Source: Sphingobacterium detergens
Lineage (GTDB): Bacteria > Bacteroidota > Bacteroidia > Sphingobacteriales > Sphingobacteriaceae
Assembly (NCBI RefSeq): GCF_003610355.1
Contig: NZ_RAPY01000006.1
Location: 124,001 to 188,000, forward strand
DNA: 64,000 nt
Direction: 5' to 3'
Under the pieces are notes generated by a model that saw only the letters and a program-made list of their open reading frames with translations, did not search any database and had not been told where the DNA came from. The translations under genes were made by a program, and so were the position numbers. Each line of letters starts with the position of its first letter. The first letter of the stretch is position 1. This document shows, piece after piece, positions 18,585 to 27,229 of the stretch.

Positions 18585-19028
18585 ATGAAAAAAAATCAAA
18601 TTTTCAAAAGCTTGCTATGCTTAGGAGCTATCCTAAGCTTTGGCTTCACAAAGGCAGATTTAAATTCCAATGCCGAACGCTATTTAACGGCTCCTTCTTC
18701 AAAATCGAAAATGGTTATTAAGGCAGCTCTGCCAACGGTACTGAATGGGATATGGAGCGAATCGGCCACAATAGGTTCAGGTCCGATGCCGGCTATGAAT
18801 TTCGTTGCTTTATACCCCAATAGATGCACTGATGCCGTAGATACGGAATGGCAGGTTTCACCTTCGGCAACAATTACATATGATTCGGGATTGGATTGTC
18901 TCTTGGAAAACCATACTGGTGTACGGATACAATTTTCTAATAGCGGTACATATACAGTTTCGGCGCGGGTAAAAAATAAAGATGGGGTTTGGACAAATTG
19001 GGCTTATACGACAATTACCAAGATGTAG
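18585..19028 (+). CDS. small secreted protein, function unknown, inside the cassette array
   Basis: A 147-residue protein with a signal peptide (MKKNQIFKSLLCLGAILSFG, cleavage near FTKA). The mature part looks like one Ig/PKD-like beta-sandwich (VRIQFSNSGTYTVSARVKNK followed by an aromatic end), with two cysteines (in RCTDAV and LDCLLE) that could form a disulphide. It is the only plus-strand gene between 9 kb and 37 kb, sitting between the SusD of cassette 2 and the regulator of cassette 1. It shares its upstream region, including the ROK1 palindrome about 140 bp away, with ROK1. It may be a small glycan-binding or surface accessory protein, but no family was recognised. Confidence 0.75.
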   Translation: MKKNQIFKSLLCLGAILSFGFTKADLNSNAERYLTAPSSKSKMVIKAALPTVLNGIWSESATIGSGPMPAMNFVALYPNRCTDAVDTEWQVSPSATITYDSGLDCLLENHTGVRIQFSNSGTYTVSARVKNKDGVWTNWAYTTITKM

Positions 19029-19159
19029 GCTCAAGTGATTTTTTCAGGACGATCTAATTGGTAACATATCGGATATTCGCATCATTATGATTAGATTGAT
19101 GACTCAGATAAATTCAAAATGGTCGTATTGAAAAATTCGGGCATAAAGGCTATATAAAA

Positions 19160-19190
19160 AAAGGAGGTGTATCTATGATACACCTCCTTT
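19160..19190 (-). terminator. terminator of cassette 2
   Basis: Arms AAAGGAGGTGTAT and ATACACCTCCTTT form a 13-bp perfect stem with a 5-nt loop, followed on the minus strand by TTTTTTT-like sequence. It lies 26 bp past the SusD stop at 19216 and insulates cassette 2 from the region of cassette 1. Confidence 0.9.
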
Positions 19191-19215
19191 AAATTTGACT
19201 TGTCGTCTAAAAAAA

Positions 19216-21114
19216 TTATTTCTGTTTTGCCCACCAAAGTGGTGTCAAGACTTTATCAGCACCACCCAATAGCGATACCGCATTTTGGTATTCAGCAGGA
19301 TCAGTATCCCTAAATGAAGAAGGGAATGCTAATCGTTGTGGAAAGAATTTGATATTGCTTGTCATAAAGTTTGCTGATGTAAGATCAGGCAAGTTCGGTA
19401 AAGCATTTTCAATCGCAGGATTTTCATAGAATGGTAAACCCAATCTTCTTTGATCATTCCAGGACTCTAATGGTAACCAAGGTAAATTAGCGATGAATTT
19501 TTGAGTAATAATCTTCGTCAATAAGTCATTGCGTACTGTACCATTTTTGTAAAGTGAGTTGACCGGGTATTTAATGCTTACTGTACCGGCAGCATTGGTA
19601 TAACCATCGATATAATCCATGGTATGTGCATCACCTGGTTCCGCAATATGTGTGAAACTAACTGATGTACCCACTCTGTTATAGTCTGTAGAGCTTAGGT
19701 ATTCCGAAGCAAACTGACCTACTCCCCAGTAATCAAAATTAGCTCTGACACCATTTTCATAAGCTGCCTGTGCTGTTGTTCCAGTTACCCATCCTTTTAG
19801 AGATGCTTCAGCTAAAAGGAAATAGGTCTCCCAGTTGGCAAAGAAGATGCGACTATTTGCACTTCTTCTGAACTGAACCGCGATTGCTGGAACTTTACCA
19901 ACTAATGTGCTTCTTAAACGGTTGTTTGTTCCCTTTGCGGCCCAGTCTCCTAATGAAAATGCATTCCAGGTATACTTTGTATTTACCGCAATTTTGGTAT
20001 TACCATTCACTAAGGTATCTACCGTTTTTTTAGAGTCATCTCCATTGTCGAAGAAATTTTGATTGTTAAAATCTCCAGGAATAAAGAATGCCTTCAATGC
20101 GCGTGGGTCTATTTTATTTGGAAGACCATCCAGCCAGTAACCAGCAGAAGGATCATTAGTCATGCTGGTGAAATGGTTACTGTAACGCTTACCAATGTAG
20201 TTCTCTGCTTTTATTGAAGATTTCAAATCTTGAGCAACTTGCTTTTCTGTTTGAATACCACCTAATCCAAGATATAGATTATTTAATGTCGCTGAAAGCG
20301 CCTGGTAGTTCCAGCTGCGGCTCATAACGCCAGTCAATGGATCCCAACCGTCTTTCTCGGCAACAGTGAAATTGTCCGCTGTATTGCTGATGTACTTATT
20401 GGTAGCGACAGCGGCTTCAAACTCTGATTTTGCTTTGTTTGCATCAACCTCAGATAGGCGCATCGCCAAACGCATCCGCATTGAATTAGCATATTTGATC
20501 CACTTCTCATCGTTAAACCCATAGGCACGGTCAAATTTCACGACATCATCAGGAACCTTAATGCCAGGTTTTATTTTGGATGTCGCATCTTTAAGTTCCT
20601 CGAAAAGATAGTAGTAAACATCTTTCACCGAACTGTATTTAGGATTGACTCCTTCTGCAAATGCAATAGGGGTAGGACCAAAATTATCCGTTACCTCACT
20701 GATCAGGTATGCTCTCCAGATACGGGAAATCTGTAATAAATTATTGGTATAATCTTTTGCGGATCCAGCGTTGATTTCATTGGTAGCAACTTCAATTCCT
20801 TTGGTTGCATTTTTGATCCATTCAGCTGAATATCTATAATACTCTTTAGACCAATCATCATTTACTGTTCCAGTAGCTAAACCGTTGGTCATATGCTGTC
20901 TTCCAGTGGTCTTCCAGTCGAGGACAAAGATACGTTCAGCGATATTGGGATCTTGTTGCGCACCCGTAAGTGAATTGTTAAAAAAGAATTCTATTTTGAC
21001 CTGATCGTCATTGGCCTTATAAGGGTTGACGTTCATCTCTTCAAATTTAGAGCATGAGCTGATTACTCCTCCCAGAAGTACTGCAAAACCTATTTTTGCT
21101 ATGATATTTTTCAT
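19216..21114 (-). CDS. SusD/RagB-family outer membrane lipoprotein (cassette 2)
   Basis: A 632-residue surface lipoprotein, the largest SusD of the four. Signal MKNIIAKIGFAVLLGGVISS followed by the lipidated Cys21. The TPR-like part contains AYLISEVTDNFGPTPIAFAE and WIKYANSMRMRLAMRLSEVD, typical of the SusD-like/RagB branch, and the later segment FANWETYFLLAEASLKGWVT. An insertion-rich middle part explains the greater length. It starts 19 bp after the SusC stop. The role is glycan capture at the SusC lid; the ligand is unknown. The conserved SusD helices with a diverged loop-rich half suggest a different substrate from cassettes 1 and 3. Confidence 0.93.
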   Translation of the reverse strand: MKNIIAKIGFAVLLGGVISSCSKFEEMNVNPYKANDDQVKIEFFFNNSLTGAQQDPNIAERIFVLDWKTTGRQHMTNGLATGTVNDDWSKEYYRYSAEWIKNATKGIEVATNEINAGSAKDYTNNLLQISRIWRAYLISEVTDNFGPTPIAFAEGVNPKYSSVKDVYYYLFEELKDATSKIKPGIKVPDDVVKFDRAYGFNDEKWIKYANSMRMRLAMRLSEVDANKAKSEFEAAVATNKYISNTADNFTVAEKDGWDPLTGVMSRSWNYQALSATLNNLYLGLGGIQTEKQVAQDLKSSIKAENYIGKRYSNHFTSMTNDPSAGYWLDGLPNKIDPRALKAFFIPGDFNNQNFFDNGDDSKKTVDTLVNGNTKIAVNTKYTWNAFSLGDWAAKGTNNRLRSTLVGKVPAIAVQFRRSANSRIFFANWETYFLLAEASLKGWVTGTTAQAAYENGVRANFDYWGVGQFASEYLSSTDYNRVGTSVSFTHIAEPGDAHTMDYIDGYTNAAGTVSIKYPVNSLYKNGTVRNDLLTKIITQKFIANLPWLPLESWNDQRRLGLPFYENPAIENALPNLPDLTSANFMTSNIKFFPQRLAFPSSFRDTDPAEYQNAVSLLGGADKVLTPLWWAKQK

Positions 21115-21133
21115 GATTTATCGTTTTTATTGA

Positions 21134-24100
21134 TTAGAAGCCTAAAGTGACATTAAGGAAGAATGATCTGGATGTTGGCGTAGAGAAGTTCTCAAAGCCT
21201 GTCGCATTCGAATTGATTGCAAATACAGATTCTGGATCTACACCATTTGCATAACTTTTAATCATCCAAAGATTATTTCCTGTCAAGCTAACTTTAGCGC
21301 GTTGTACAATGCTGTTGCCCAGTATGCTTTTTGGGAAATTATAGCTTAATGTCACATTTCTCAAACGGATATTGGTTGCGTCATACACATTTTGTTCTGT
21401 AATACCGTAGTTTCCTGAAGTGGAAGTCACTTGCGTCCAATATAATTGTTGCGTGGTTTGAATTGTATTTTTTGTGTAAGAGCCATTAGATGCGATCACG
21501 CCATCTACGACAAACGGATTGCGCTCGCCATTTGGAGCTGTGACTTCAGCATTACCATTTGCCTGTAGATTTAGATTTGTTCCGGAGAAGAATTCACCGC
21601 CAAATCTTCCGTCTACTTGGAAGCTCAACCCAAAGTTTTTGTAAGCAAAATTATTGTTCCAACCTACCAATGCTTTAGGGGCTTGGTTTCCGAGTTTGTG
21701 CAAGCCGCTTGCAGCCTGTGGCAGTCCACTGCCATTTAAGATCAATTGACCATTAAATTCACTATTCGGATCTTCAACTCTTAGAAATTTAGTGCCATAA
21801 ATATCACCATATAATCCACCTTCAAGGGCACGGATAGAAACGTTGTCATAAGATCCTAATGGGTACATATCTACACCGTCAGCAAGACTGATGATCTTAT
21901 TTCTGTTTCTTGAAAAGTTCAGGCTTGAATTCCAGGTTAATTGATCTTTATTGGTTAATATCCTTCCGTCCAATACAATTTCAAACCCTGAGTTCTGAAT
22001 ATTTCCAGCATTGATTTTTTCATATTCATAACCACTATAAGGGTTCATCGGAAGATCAATCAACTGGTTGGTTGCATTGGTTTTATACCAAGCAAAATCC
22101 AACCCCAATCTGTTGTTGAATAATCGGGTGTCGAAACCAAATTCGATGGTTTTGATTAGCTCGCTCAGGATGCTAGGGCTATATTTGGTATTCCCCATAC
22201 CAGCGGTGGTATTACCATTTGGATCTTTTCCAATGTTGTAAACATTATACAATTGGAAAGATGGAAGATCGTTACCAACTTCAGCATAAGATCCTCTCAA
22301 TTTCGCAAAAGATAACCAGCTAGGTAATGAACCCCCAGTTTTGTTAATCATATCCGAAATTACCCATGATCCACTTACGGAAGGGTAGAAGAAAGATCTG
22401 TTGTCCAATCCTAGCGCTGATGACCAGTCATTTCTTCCAGTCACATTAAAGAATAGGTAGTTGTCGTAATTGATTTCCGCGGTAGCGTATAGTGAGTTGA
22501 TCTGTTTTTGCAGTAAACTCTGTTCGATCGTAGGAAAAGATTTACTGTTGTTGATGTAGAACAAGTTTGGAACCTGAAGTTCTCCTGTACTTGCATCTAT
22601 CCCAGTAGATCTCGTTTTCATAATTTGTCCGAATACAGAAGCAGATCCACCCCATTTTCCAATCAAGTTATCTTTACGTGCATTTAAAGCTACAGTGAAG
22701 TTATTCTCAAAGAATGTATTTTTACCAACTCCATAACTACCACCTGTAATCAATGGGCTACCGCCGTAAGTTTTGTTTTCATAATTGGTTGTATACTGAT
22801 CACGCCCAAATCTTGCTTCAGCATCCAACCAATCATTGAATTTGTACTTGATGTTTCCATTCATGATAAAACGGTCACGGATATCGTTATTCAAACGGTA
22901 TTTTTCCAACCAGTACGGGTTCATTGTTTTATTTTCACTTGTTCCATACCAAGCCATATCCCCCACTGCATTCAATGGGTTTTTAAAATCCAGAATATTC
23001 ATGGAACGAGGCATGGTAAACAAAGTGCTATAAACATTTGAATTGTTTTGGCCCGAAATAGGTCTATTTTTGGCATTCATATTCATGTACTGCACTTTGA
23101 CATCAGTGGTCCAGCGTTTGTCAGGGCCAAATGATGAGGTAACTTTCGTCATCAAATTGATTCTCTCTAATGAAGAACCCGGGATCTTACTTTGATCATT
23201 TAGATAGGTTGCAGAAGAATAGATGTTGGTTTCACCCAGCTGTTGTTGAAAAGCAAGATTTTGTGTGTGATTAACACCTGTGTTAAAGTATGCACCAATA
23301 TTGTCATATACTTTAGTTGCTTTATCGCCCCAGCTTGTCGTGCTTATTGGATTGTAAACACCATCTTTTCCTTGACCATAGCTGTTTTGAAGCTTTGGTG
23401 TCATGAATATAGTTTCAAGACCAATGGTGGAAGAATATGTGATACCAGCACCTTTTTGTGCTTTACCTGATTTGGTTGTGATGACGATGGCACCATTACC
23501 AGCTCTTGATCCATATAACGCTGATGCTGCACCGCCTTTAAGGACAGACATACTCTCGATATCGTCGGGGTTGATATCGCCCAATCCGCCACCCATATCG
23601 GTTGCTGGATTCCACATGTCATTGTTTTTATCACCATTTCCTTTCATACCGCCAAGGAAATTATTCATCGGCACACCGTCAACAATGATTAATGGCTGAT
23701 TATCTCCTGTAAGTGAGTTGTTACCACGAAGCGTGATCTTAGTCGAAGATGCTGGACCTGCAGAACCTTTGATCACCTGAAGTCCAGAAACTTTACCAAC
23801 TAAAGCATTCGCAACGTTGGTTTCTTTGGCATCTGTAAGTTGTTCGGATTTAACCTCTTGAAAAGAATAACCTAATGTTTTCTTTTCTCTTTTTATACCC
23901 ATTGCTGTCACGACGACTTCTCCTAATGTCGAAGCATCTGCGGTCAATGTAACATTAATCGTTTTAGTCGAGCCAACAACGATTTCCTGAGTTTTGTATC
24001 CGACGATTGATAGACGGATTGTTTCTCCTGGAGCGGCATCGATATTGAATGATCCGCTGGCGTTCGTTTGTGTTGCCTTTGTAGTTCCTTTGACTGCTAC

Positions 24101-24229
24101 AGTAACCCCTGAAACAGGTCCCTTGTCATCAGATACTTTACCCGTAATAGTTTGTTGTGCATAGAGGGCTGAAGCACTAAATATAGTGCATAATGCTAGG
24201 CCCGTTGCTTTTTTGTAAAATAGACTCAT
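21134..24229 (-). CDS. SusC-family TonB-linked outer membrane protein (cassette 2)
   Basis: A 1031-residue importer with signal peptide MSLFYKKATGLALCTIFSAS (cleavage near LYAQQ), CarboxypepD_reg-like domain (GKVSDDKGPVSGVTVAVKGT), EVVVTAMGIKREKKTLGYSF, plug with VDGVPMNNFLGG and MSVLKGGAASALYGSRAGNG, and a barrel ending in FLNVTLGF. It starts 24 bp after ROK2. The N-terminal about 115 residues are close to those of the other cassette SusC proteins; the barrel is not. Transport is driven by TonB-ExbBD (family knowledge). No TonB or Exb gene is in this window. Confidence 0.95.
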   Translation of the reverse strand: MSLFYKKATGLALCTIFSASALYAQQTITGKVSDDKGPVSGVTVAVKGTTKATQTNASGSFNIDAAPGETIRLSIVGYKTQEIVVGSTKTINVTLTADASTLGEVVVTAMGIKREKKTLGYSFQEVKSEQLTDAKETNVANALVGKVSGLQVIKGSAGPASSTKITLRGNNSLTGDNQPLIIVDGVPMNNFLGGMKGNGDKNNDMWNPATDMGGGLGDINPDDIESMSVLKGGAASALYGSRAGNGAIVITTKSGKAQKGAGITYSSTIGLETIFMTPKLQNSYGQGKDGVYNPISTTSWGDKATKVYDNIGAYFNTGVNHTQNLAFQQQLGETNIYSSATYLNDQSKIPGSSLERINLMTKVTSSFGPDKRWTTDVKVQYMNMNAKNRPISGQNNSNVYSTLFTMPRSMNILDFKNPLNAVGDMAWYGTSENKTMNPYWLEKYRLNNDIRDRFIMNGNIKYKFNDWLDAEARFGRDQYTTNYENKTYGGSPLITGGSYGVGKNTFFENNFTVALNARKDNLIGKWGGSASVFGQIMKTRSTGIDASTGELQVPNLFYINNSKSFPTIEQSLLQKQINSLYATAEINYDNYLFFNVTGRNDWSSALGLDNRSFFYPSVSGSWVISDMINKTGGSLPSWLSFAKLRGSYAEVGNDLPSFQLYNVYNIGKDPNGNTTAGMGNTKYSPSILSELIKTIEFGFDTRLFNNRLGLDFAWYKTNATNQLIDLPMNPYSGYEYEKINAGNIQNSGFEIVLDGRILTNKDQLTWNSSLNFSRNRNKIISLADGVDMYPLGSYDNVSIRALEGGLYGDIYGTKFLRVEDPNSEFNGQLILNGSGLPQAASGLHKLGNQAPKALVGWNNNFAYKNFGLSFQVDGRFGGEFFSGTNLNLQANGNAEVTAPNGERNPFVVDGVIASNGSYTKNTIQTTQQLYWTQVTSTSGNYGITEQNVYDATNIRLRNVTLSYNFPKSILGNSIVQRAKVSLTGNNLWMIKSYANGVDPESVFAINSNATGFENFSTPTSRSFFLNVTLGF

Positions 24230-24253
24230 TTTTTAGGTAATTAAGTAAAGAGT

Positions 24254-25426
24254 TTAATTCGTTAAAATGCGATTGATATAATGTTCGACAACTAATGCAG
24301 CTGTCCCTTTTTGTTGTGCAGTTTTGTGTAGTCCGGAAATTTCTATTTCAGTCATTTTAGCTATTCTCGGAATACTAAATTCATTGATGGCATTCTGGAT
24401 TTGCGGTCCTAATATATTTCCGATCTCGGCCCCTCGACCACTGATGATAACTTTATTCGGATTGAGGATGTGAAGCAGGGTAGAGATGCCTTTTCCGATC
24501 ATAAAACCGATCTTTCCGATATTGTAAATAACCAATTGATCGCCTATTTTTGCAGCCTCAATGAGTGCGTTATTTTTGTTGCTCATGGTTTTGATGAGCG
24601 TACTGTAGATAGAGTATTCTCCTTGTTGGATGGCTATCTCCGTTTGCTCTATGGCAGATTTTAAAGATGCTTCTACTTCGAGGCAGCCCCTTTTTCCACA
24701 AGAACATAGACTGTTGGTGTTCGAAAGCGGGATATGACTAAACTCACCAGCGAAACCCGTAGCACCAGTAAAAATTTCACCATTAATGATAATCCCTAAA
24801 CCTACTCCCCAATTCAGATTAATGACTAAGGTATGGGTACTGTCGACTCCACCACCAAATTCCTTTTCGGCCCAAGCGACACAACGAGAATCATTGTCGA
24901 TTATCGTTGGAATATTTAATTCTTTTTCAATTAAATCCTTGAGATGATGGATCGGTTCATGATCAGCAAATGAATCATTGACACCGAGGGTCGTATTGAC
25001 AAAACCAGGCATGCTAATTCCTATTCCTATAATTTTGGTCTTGTTTACATTGTGACTATTGATAAGCATCTTGAGCGCTTCAATAATCTTAGGGCCAGCA
25101 GCGGACTCGTTGAGGTCTATTAGAATGTCTACTTGCTCATATAGGATCTCCTGTCTCAGATTGCAGATATGGATGGATGTATAGAATTGATCAATGGATA
25201 TGCTTACAATGAGTTGATCGACCTCATCATTTAATGCATATAATGCAGCTCTTCTGCCGCCAGTGGATGCGGCTAAACCCTTGTCTGCAATAATGTGCTG
25301 ATCTAACAATTCATTAATTGCCTTTGTAACTATAGGGGTGCTTTTTGCGAGACTTTTGCAAAGTTCTGCAATACATAACTCCTTCAGATAATACAGATGT
25401 ACAAGGATTTTCTCCTTCAATTCCAT
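24254..25426 (-). CDS. ROK-family transcriptional regulator (cassette 2)
   Basis: A 390-residue ROK regulator. Winged helix at about 1-70 with recognition region STPIVTKAINELLDQHIIAD and wing ASTGGRRAALYAL. The ROK domain carries DNDSRCVAWAEKEFGGG, NLNWGVGLGIIINGEIF, GEFSHIPLS and CSCGKRGCLEVEAS (zinc ligands His plus Cys residues). The N-terminal phosphate motif is degraded to SIDQFYTSI, so kinase activity is unlikely. It precedes SusC by 24 bp in one transcript. ROK2 and ROK3 are closer to each other than to ROK1, in both recognition helix and sugar domain. The effector is not predictable, although NagC-type relatives sense amino-sugar phosphates or free sugars. Confidence 0.9.
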   Translation of the reverse strand: MELKEKILVHLYYLKELCIAELCKSLAKSTPIVTKAINELLDQHIIADKGLAASTGGRRAALYALNDEVDQLIVSISIDQFYTSIHICNLRQEILYEQVDILIDLNESAAGPKIIEALKMLINSHNVNKTKIIGIGISMPGFVNTTLGVNDSFADHEPIHHLKDLIEKELNIPTIIDNDSRCVAWAEKEFGGGVDSTHTLVINLNWGVGLGIIINGEIFTGATGFAGEFSHIPLSNTNSLCSCGKRGCLEVEASLKSAIEQTEIAIQQGEYSIYSTLIKTMSNKNNALIEAAKIGDQLVIYNIGKIGFMIGKGISTLLHILNPNKVIISGRGAEIGNILGPQIQNAINEFSIPRIAKMTEIEISGLHKTAQQKGTAALVVEHYINRILTN

Positions 25427-25471
25427 TACGTTATGTGGGGATGCGTTAGTGTTTTCCCATTTAGTGAGCGC

Positions 25472-25503
25472 TAAAGATATGTTATTTTTGTGTTAAGTGA
25501 AAA
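25472..25503 (-). promoter_or_regulatory. promoter of cassette-2 operon (ROK2-susC-susD)
   Basis: Read on the minus strand: -33 box TTTTC (25499-25503), 19 bp, -7 box TATCTTTA (25472-25479), about 45 bp before the ROK2 ATG. Confidence 0.65.
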
Positions 25504-25504
25504 T

Positions 25505-25530
25505 AACTTTTTGAATATTTTTAAAAAGTA
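25505..25530. promoter_or_regulatory. putative ROK operator, cassette 2
   Basis: Inverted repeat with left arm AACTTTTTGAA (25505-25515), spacer TATT, right arm TTTAAAAAGTA (25520-25530); two mismatches between the arms. The right arm and spacer are identical to the cassette-3 site. It sits just upstream of the -33 box. Confidence 0.6.
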
Positions 25531-25570
25531 TTCTGTTTTATGTGCCTAATTTTATTTTGTATAAAAGAAA

Positions 25571-25595
25571 AAACGCCCCAAATTTGGGGGCGTTT
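25571..25595 (-). terminator. terminator of cassette 3
   Basis: Stem AAACGCCCC / GGGGCGTTT with a short A/T loop, followed on the minus strand by TTTCTTTTAT. It lies about 23 bp past the SusD stop at 25619. Confidence 0.9.
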
Positions 25596-25618
25596 AGAAT
25601 GAATAGGTATCTATGGTT

Positions 25619-27217
25619 TTATTTTACATCCCACCAAACCCTTGTTTTTTGCCAGTCATTAATATCCATTTTTTTAGTGACAGCGTTTACATTGTCCAAG
25701 TTGTACTGGTATTCCTTTTCTGCATAATTTAATCTTTTTATTATGCCGAAGTCATTCTCATACAGATTGTCACTTAGAGTTGCTTTTGGCGTGGCATCCG
25801 TTTGTCTTAGAAGCGACCAGGCCTCATATGGTTGTCTAAAGTTGTCCAACCAACGTTGTGCATAAATTAATTTTAACGCATTCGTAGTGCTAGCCGAAGT
25901 TGAAAATGCAACTTTCGGATTGGCTAAGATGGTATTTAGTTGTGCCCCAGAAGGTAAAGAAGTGGGTTTATTCTCTTTCCAGACCACACTTTTCATTGCC
26001 ATCGTCGTCCAAAAATTTATTGATGACTTGACGCCATTTTCATATTCTGTTTTAGCTGCAGCTAAGTTTGCAGAGGATCCAATCCCTTTTGCCGCTGCTT
26101 CTGCTTTTAGAAAGTAGACTTCTGCTGCAGTAATAATCAATTCCGGGATATTTTTATCACGGCCAAAATAATAATTAACGTTTGACAATAAATTGCCGGC
26201 ACCCTTATCTGACCAGTCATCATCTCTTCTCCGGTTATAAGGTTCGCCACCATCGGACATGGCGACGTTTTGCGGCTTGGGCACCCATTCATTTTTAGCA
26301 TTTGTTTCAAAAAAGATTTTGGCTCTTGGATCGAAGATTCCAGAACCATCTTTGTTGTTATTGTTGCTCAGCATTTCCCATGCGGTACTCCCCATGCGTA
26401 AATATATTCCGGCGTAGAATGACCATTCACGCCATTCGCCAGTAAAATTTTGGACAGCGGGTGTCAATCCTATATTTTCAATATTTTCTAGAAGTGGTAA
26501 GGCCAAAGCCTCTTGCACATGGGTGGCTGCAACTGTTCCATTTGCGTCACTCATGCGTAGTGCATAGCGTAAACGTAAAGAATTGCCAAATTTTTTCCAT
26601 AAGGCAATATCACTATTCAGCAGCGATTCGGATGCACCGATGGAGATTTGATCAGAGGAGCTTGTTAGGCTTGCCACCGCAGTTTTTAAGTCATTCAATA
26701 AGCTTTCATAAATACTTTTTTGACTATCAAATGCTGCCCTGTAGTTATTTGGTCCTTGATCAGCTTTCCCCGCCTCTGTATAAGGGATGTCACCAAAGAT
26801 GTCGGTCATCTTGAATGTCTTGTAGGCTCTTAGGATCGTCAGCATGGCCTGCAAATTTTGATATTTAGCCTTATCCGGAGATTCATTGATCAATTTTTCA
26901 GTCAATCGAATGGAAATAAGCGCCCGGTAGTAATTTTCCCATAGCTCGTTTGCTGCATTCTGTCTCGAATAAGCCGAATTCCCTACAGTAGTCGCCAATT
27001 GAGTGATTGGATAAATCCAAGTGTTGGAAGTCGCTTGTTCTTGAGCTCCAAGTTCCATGCTGGCCACAACCCCATTAAAGAGACTTTTTATGTCTGCTGT
27101 TTGCGCGTCTTTCCAGGGCGCATTCATTTCATCAAAATCTTTGGTACATGATGTTGCTATAGCTGTCCCCAAAAATAGTGAACTATATAAGAGTGTTTTT
27201 AGATATTTTCTTTTCAT
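25619..27217 (-). CDS. SusD/RagB-family outer membrane lipoprotein (cassette 3)
   Basis: A 532-residue surface lipoprotein. The frame opens with TTG at 27226, but the ATG at 27217 gives the normal lipoprotein signal MKRKYLKTLLYSSLFLGTAI, with Cys24 in ATSCTKD, so I chose it. SusD features: YKTFKMTDIFGDIPYTEAGK, LWKKFGNSLRLRYALRMSDA, and ELIITAAEVYFLKAEAAAKG; the C-terminus contains AQRWLDNFRQPYEAWSLLRQ, typical of the family. The start codon is 13 bp after the SusC stop, so translation may be coupled. Glycan capture for the adjacent SusC; the ligand is unknown. Confidence 0.93.
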   Translation of the reverse strand: MKRKYLKTLLYSSLFLGTAIATSCTKDFDEMNAPWKDAQTADIKSLFNGVVASMELGAQEQATSNTWIYPITQLATTVGNSAYSRQNAANELWENYYRALISIRLTEKLINESPDKAKYQNLQAMLTILRAYKTFKMTDIFGDIPYTEAGKADQGPNNYRAAFDSQKSIYESLLNDLKTAVASLTSSSDQISIGASESLLNSDIALWKKFGNSLRLRYALRMSDANGTVAATHVQEALALPLLENIENIGLTPAVQNFTGEWREWSFYAGIYLRMGSTAWEMLSNNNNKDGSGIFDPRAKIFFETNAKNEWVPKPQNVAMSDGGEPYNRRRDDDWSDKGAGNLLSNVNYYFGRDKNIPELIITAAEVYFLKAEAAAKGIGSSANLAAAKTEYENGVKSSINFWTTMAMKSVVWKENKPTSLPSGAQLNTILANPKVAFSTSASTTNALKLIYAQRWLDNFRQPYEAWSLLRQTDATPKATLSDNLYENDFGIIKRLNYAEKEYQYNLDNVNAVTKKMDINDWQKTRVWWDVK

Positions 27218-27229
27218 GATTTCCAATTT

